A stretch of 8,453 nucleotides of DNA, taken from Rickettsiales bacterium. Lineage in GTDB: Bacteria; Pseudomonadota; Alphaproteobacteria; Rickettsiales; Rickettsiaceae. A model generated the notes under the pieces. The model was not told the DNA's origin, searched no databases, and saw only the letters and a list, made by a program, of their open reading frames with translations. Below are positions 7,120 through 8,453 of this stretch, piece after piece (the stretch's first letter is position 1; every line of letters starts with the position of its first letter). The position numbers were made by a program, and so were the translations under genes. The DNA lies in contig CANGHM010000014.1 of assembly GCA_947453775.1 (NCBI GenBank), positions 1 to 8,453 on the forward strand, read 5' to 3'.

Positions 7120-7158
7120 GAAAATCAAAAATGAGAATCACATACGAAAATCAAATAA
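7120..7158. repeat. Three imperfect 13-bp tandem repeats between SRP RNA and dnaX
   Basis: 7120-7132 (GAAAATCAAAAAT), 7133-7145 (GAGAATCACATAC) and 7146-7158 (GAAAATCAAATAA) are contiguous copies of exactly 13 bp. The array begins directly after the 3' end of the SRP RNA. Read on the minus strand it is T-rich and may serve as the U-rich release segment for that RNA, or as a control element for dnaX. No function is shown. Confidence 0.6.
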
Positions 7159-7242
7159 GCCGACGCTAACCTGCCTTCAAAACTTATGGCTGCTTTCTTT
7201 CAAACCTGACCAGATTCATAACGAAAAACACCTAACGTCAGC
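7159..7242 (-). ncRNA. ffs: Signal recognition particle (4.5S-type) RNA
   Basis: The minus strand carries the nearly invariant apical domain of SRP RNA: GGTCAGG, then TTT-GAAA-GAA, then AGCAGCC (about 7188-7211). This is the symmetric internal loop TCAGG/AGCAG, which binds the M domain of Ffh, capped by a GNRA tetraloop (GAAA). The ends pair: GCTGACGTTAG (7232-7242) with the strand ending TTAGCGTCGGC (7159-7169), through wobble pairs. An intermediate pairing of TTTTC with GAAGG is also possible. The RNA is the short bacterial form of about 84 nt. With Ffh it targets nascent inner-membrane proteins to FtsY and SecYEG. Its position just before dnaX matches the scr-dnaX order of Bacillus. A TTGCTT/TACTAT promoter places the transcription start at about 7242-7243. 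The exact ends are uncertain by a few bases. Confidence 0.88.
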
Positions 7243-7249
7243 AGATACA

Positions 7250-7278
7250 ATAGTACTATTTTTTCCTTACCCAAGCAA
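7250..7278 (-). promoter_or_regulatory. Sigma70-type promoter of the SRP RNA gene
   Basis: On the minus strand TTGCTT (7273-7278) and TACTAT (7250-7255) are separated by exactly 17 nt. A start 7-8 nt after the -10 falls at 7242-7243, which coincides with the first base of the terminal SRP RNA helix. Confidence 0.6.
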
Positions 7279-7323
7279 GTTTAATTTTTAAGCGCAACTA
7301 GCAAAATATTTGAAAAATAGTAA

Positions 7324-7352
7324 TTGACAAATTCAACTATTCTATGGATAAT
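7324..7352 (+). promoter_or_regulatory. Strong sigma70-type promoter for tRNA-Gln
   Basis: TTGACA (7324-7329), a perfect -35 consensus, is followed after 17 nt by GATAAT (7347-7352), one base from the -10 consensus. A start near 7359 would give a leader of about 13 nt before the tRNA. It points away from the SRP RNA promoter, so the gap is a divergent promoter region. Confidence 0.75.
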
Positions 7353-7372
7353 AGACTAGATAATAATATCGT

Positions 7373-7447
7373 TGGGGCGTCGCCAAGTGGTAAGGCACCG
7401 GTTTTTGGAGCCGGCATTCGATGGTTCGAATCCATCCGCCCCAGCCA
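7373..7447 (+). tRNA. tRNA-Gln (anticodon UUG), with encoded CCA
   Basis: All four arms fold. The acceptor TGGGGCG (7373-7379) pairs with CGCCCCA (7437-7443), with a U1-A72 pair typical of glutamine tRNA. The D arm is 7382-7396. The anticodon stem CCGGT/GCCGG (7398-7402, 7410-7414) closes with a U-G pair. The loop TTTTGGA carries the anticodon TTG at 7405-7407. The T arm is GATGG/CCATC with loop TTCGAAT (7420-7436). The discriminator base is G7444, and CCA (7445-7447) is encoded in the gene. In many alphaproteobacteria this tRNA is first charged with Glu and then amidated by GatCAB; that route is inferred from the lineage, not visible here. Confidence 0.97.
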
Positions 7448-7540
7448 CAAAAATACCTAAAGCATCCTCATCTGGCGCTCTTACTGCATTCTTGCTATTG
7501 CGGCATGCTATTTTTTAATTTACTCAAAAAATTAGATTTT

Positions 7541-8365
7541 ATGAAAAATAACCTGCGTACTTTCTTAATACTTGCATTTTTATTTTTAGTAGGATTTGTT
7601 GGCTTCAAAATCGTACGCTACTCACTAGCAAGATTAACGAACTCACATCAAACCAAATCCTTTAATTTAGTTACTCCCAAGCTATCGACAGATGATTTAG
7701 ACACTAAAGATGTTCAAGAGATAGTCAAAAACTATATACTAGATAATCCTGAAGTTTTATTGCAATCTTTAGAGAATTTTCAAGCGTCTCGAGTAGAGAA
7801 ACAAAATGAAAAAATTGCATTAAAAATCAACGCCAAACGCTCTGAGTTATCCGATACCTCAATATTTCCATCTATAGGCAATCAGGCGGCAGATGTAAAA
7901 ATAATAGCTTTCATGGATTATGCATGTGGATATTGTCAAAAATCTCAATTGATTCTAAACCAACTACTTACTGAAGACCCAAAGCTTTTAGTAATATATC
8001 ACATGAGCCCTATTCTAGGTGAGAGCTCAAAATATTTGACCAAAGTTGCCCTTACTGTTAATAAGCTCGCTAAGGATAAATTTCCACAACTAAATAGCTT
8101 GTTTTTGCAAAATAAAATAGAAAACAAACAAGATGTAGCAAAAATTTTAACAGATATTGGATTAAAATATAGCGACATTGAGGAGGAGATGCATCTTGAA
8201 AATGCACAAAAAGTCATGGATAAATCACTAAATCTAGCTAAATATCTAGAAGCCTCTGGAGTACCTCTATTTATCATCAAAGATAAAATCTATTCCGGCT
8301 TTTTGAGCAAAGAACAAATGCTGCAAATAATCAAAGAAGCAAGATCAACATCTAGTAAACCTTAA
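7541..8365 (+). CDS. DsbA-family thiol:disulfide oxidoreductase, membrane-anchored
   Basis: The 274-aa product has a short basic N-terminus (MKNNLR), a hydrophobic segment at residues 7-24 and no obvious signal-peptidase site, so it is probably anchored in the inner membrane with its body in the periplasm. Residues about 55-83 (VQEIVKNYILDNPEVLLQSL) resemble the N-terminal helical oligomerisation segment of ScsC-like proteins. A charged helix follows, then a thioredoxin fold with FMDYACGYCQKS, the active-site C129-G-Y-C132, and the cis-proline loop ASGVPLFII (P242). Such proteins form or isomerise disulfides in exported proteins. The frame is open back to 7421 inside the tRNA, but that upstream part is not coding. 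ATG 7541 is chosen because it gives a normal signal-anchor; ATG 7505 is an alternative. No clear ribosome binding site is seen. It may be co-transcribed with tRNA-Gln, 93 nt upstream. Confidence 0.92.
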   Translation: MKNNLRTFLILAFLFLVGFVGFKIVRYSLARLTNSHQTKSFNLVTPKLSTDDLDTKDVQEIVKNYILDNPEVLLQSLENFQASRVEKQNEKIALKINAKRSELSDTSIFPSIGNQAADVKIIAFMDYACGYCQKSQLILNQLLTEDPKLLVIYHMSPILGESSKYLTKVALTVNKLAKDKFPQLNSLFLQNKIENKQDVAKILTDIGLKYSDIEEEMHLENAQKVMDKSLNLAKYLEASGVPLFIIKDKIYSGFLSKEQMLQIIKEARSTSSKP

Positions 8366-8407
8366 GTCGCCTTTAAAAGAAAGACACGCCCCCACCTTTC
8401 ACTTAAG
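8361..8407. terminator. Interrupted hairpin after the DsbA-like gene, possible terminator
   Basis: CTTAAGT (8361-8367) pairs with ACTTAAG (8401-8407), and GAAAG (8379-8383) with CTTTC (8396-8400). A one-sided bulge of 11 nt (8368-8378) interrupts the stem and a 12-nt loop caps it. The 5' arm includes the TAA stop of the DsbA-like gene. There is no U tract, so termination is only a suggestion from position. Confidence 0.3.
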
Positions 8408-8453
8408 CTGCTACGCACGATGAAGCATCTTTCAATTTTTCAAATCTCAATGG
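8403..8453 (-). CDS. Possible C-terminal end of a convergent gene (window edge)
   Basis: On the minus strand one frame is open from the window edge (8453) to TAA at 8403-8405, giving 16 residues (PLRFEKLKDASSCVAA). It is too short to identify or even to be sure it is coding. The inverted repeat at its end, shared with the convergent DsbA-like gene, gives slight support. Confidence 0.2.
   Translation of the reverse strand, partial: PLRFEKLKDASSCVAA

Noticed and set aside
7100..7128. TTGATT and CAAAAT with 17-nt spacing on the minus strand, as a dnaX promoter
   Set aside because: The -35 is part of the 13-bp repeat and the -10 is poor; the start would fall on or inside the dnaX start codon. 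AT-rich DNA gives many such matches.
7120..7158. Replication origin unwinding element
   Set aside because: Only the 13-bp period is suggestive. No DnaA boxes were noticed and the neighbouring genes are not a known origin set for this lineage.
7448..7540. Weak GCAT/ATGC pairing followed by T6 after tRNA-Gln, as a terminator
   Set aside because: A 4-bp stem with a long loop is too weak to call; read-through into the DsbA-like gene remains possible.
7999..8280. Minus-strand 93-codon frame within the DsbA-like gene
   Set aside because: It is antisense to a well-supported thioredoxin-fold gene and has no recognisable motif.

Overview
The window looks like part of the chromosome of an AT-rich alphaproteobacterium, most likely an obligate intracellular lineage (Rickettsiales or Holosporales type). 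This rests on the low GC by eye, the style of TolB, DnaX and the zinc-less MetRS, and weak or absent Shine-Dalgarno sites. No protein search was possible, so the genus is left open. Nearly all genes are housekeeping genes of known families. I found no transposon, integrase, CRISPR array, toxin-antitoxin pair or defence island.

Layout. Positions 1-735 (+) hold the C-terminal part of tolB, cut by the window edge. It converges on a small cold-shock-domain gene (951-1247, -) across a gap that contains a 9-bp perfect hairpin. From 7090 down to 1483 the minus strand carries six tightly packed genes, in transcription order dnaX, ybaB/ebfC, metG, tatD, lspA and ygfZ. Adjacent genes are 2 nt apart or overlap by 1 to 26 nt, so they probably form one operon. 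The dnaX-ybaB pair is a classic unit. The third gene usually found with it, recR, is absent and metG takes its place.

Upstream of dnaX on the same strand is a short SRP (4.5S) RNA at about 7159-7242, with a good promoter. It matches the scr-dnaX-ybaB order known from Bacillus. On the other strand a strong promoter drives tRNA-Gln(UUG) at 7373-7447. This is followed by a membrane-anchored DsbA-like thiol oxidoreductase (7541-8365). The last bases may hold the C-terminus of a convergent gene.

How the parts relate: SRP RNA, LspA, TolB and the DsbA-like protein all serve protein export and the envelope. DnaX serves replication and YbaB is a nucleoid protein. MetG and tRNA-Gln serve translation, and YgfZ serves Fe-S enzyme maintenance.

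The most interesting signal is inside dnaX. An A7 tract sits at codons 430-432. A -1 shift there reaches a stop codon that lies in the loop of a predicted stem-loop 11 nt downstream of the tract. The predicted short product is 439 aa, close to the 431-aa gamma subunit of E. coli. Other points worth a look are a cold-shock protein with an insertion of about 28 residues and three 13-bp tandem repeats between the SRP RNA and dnaX. I do not see convincing evidence for a wholly undescribed system here.
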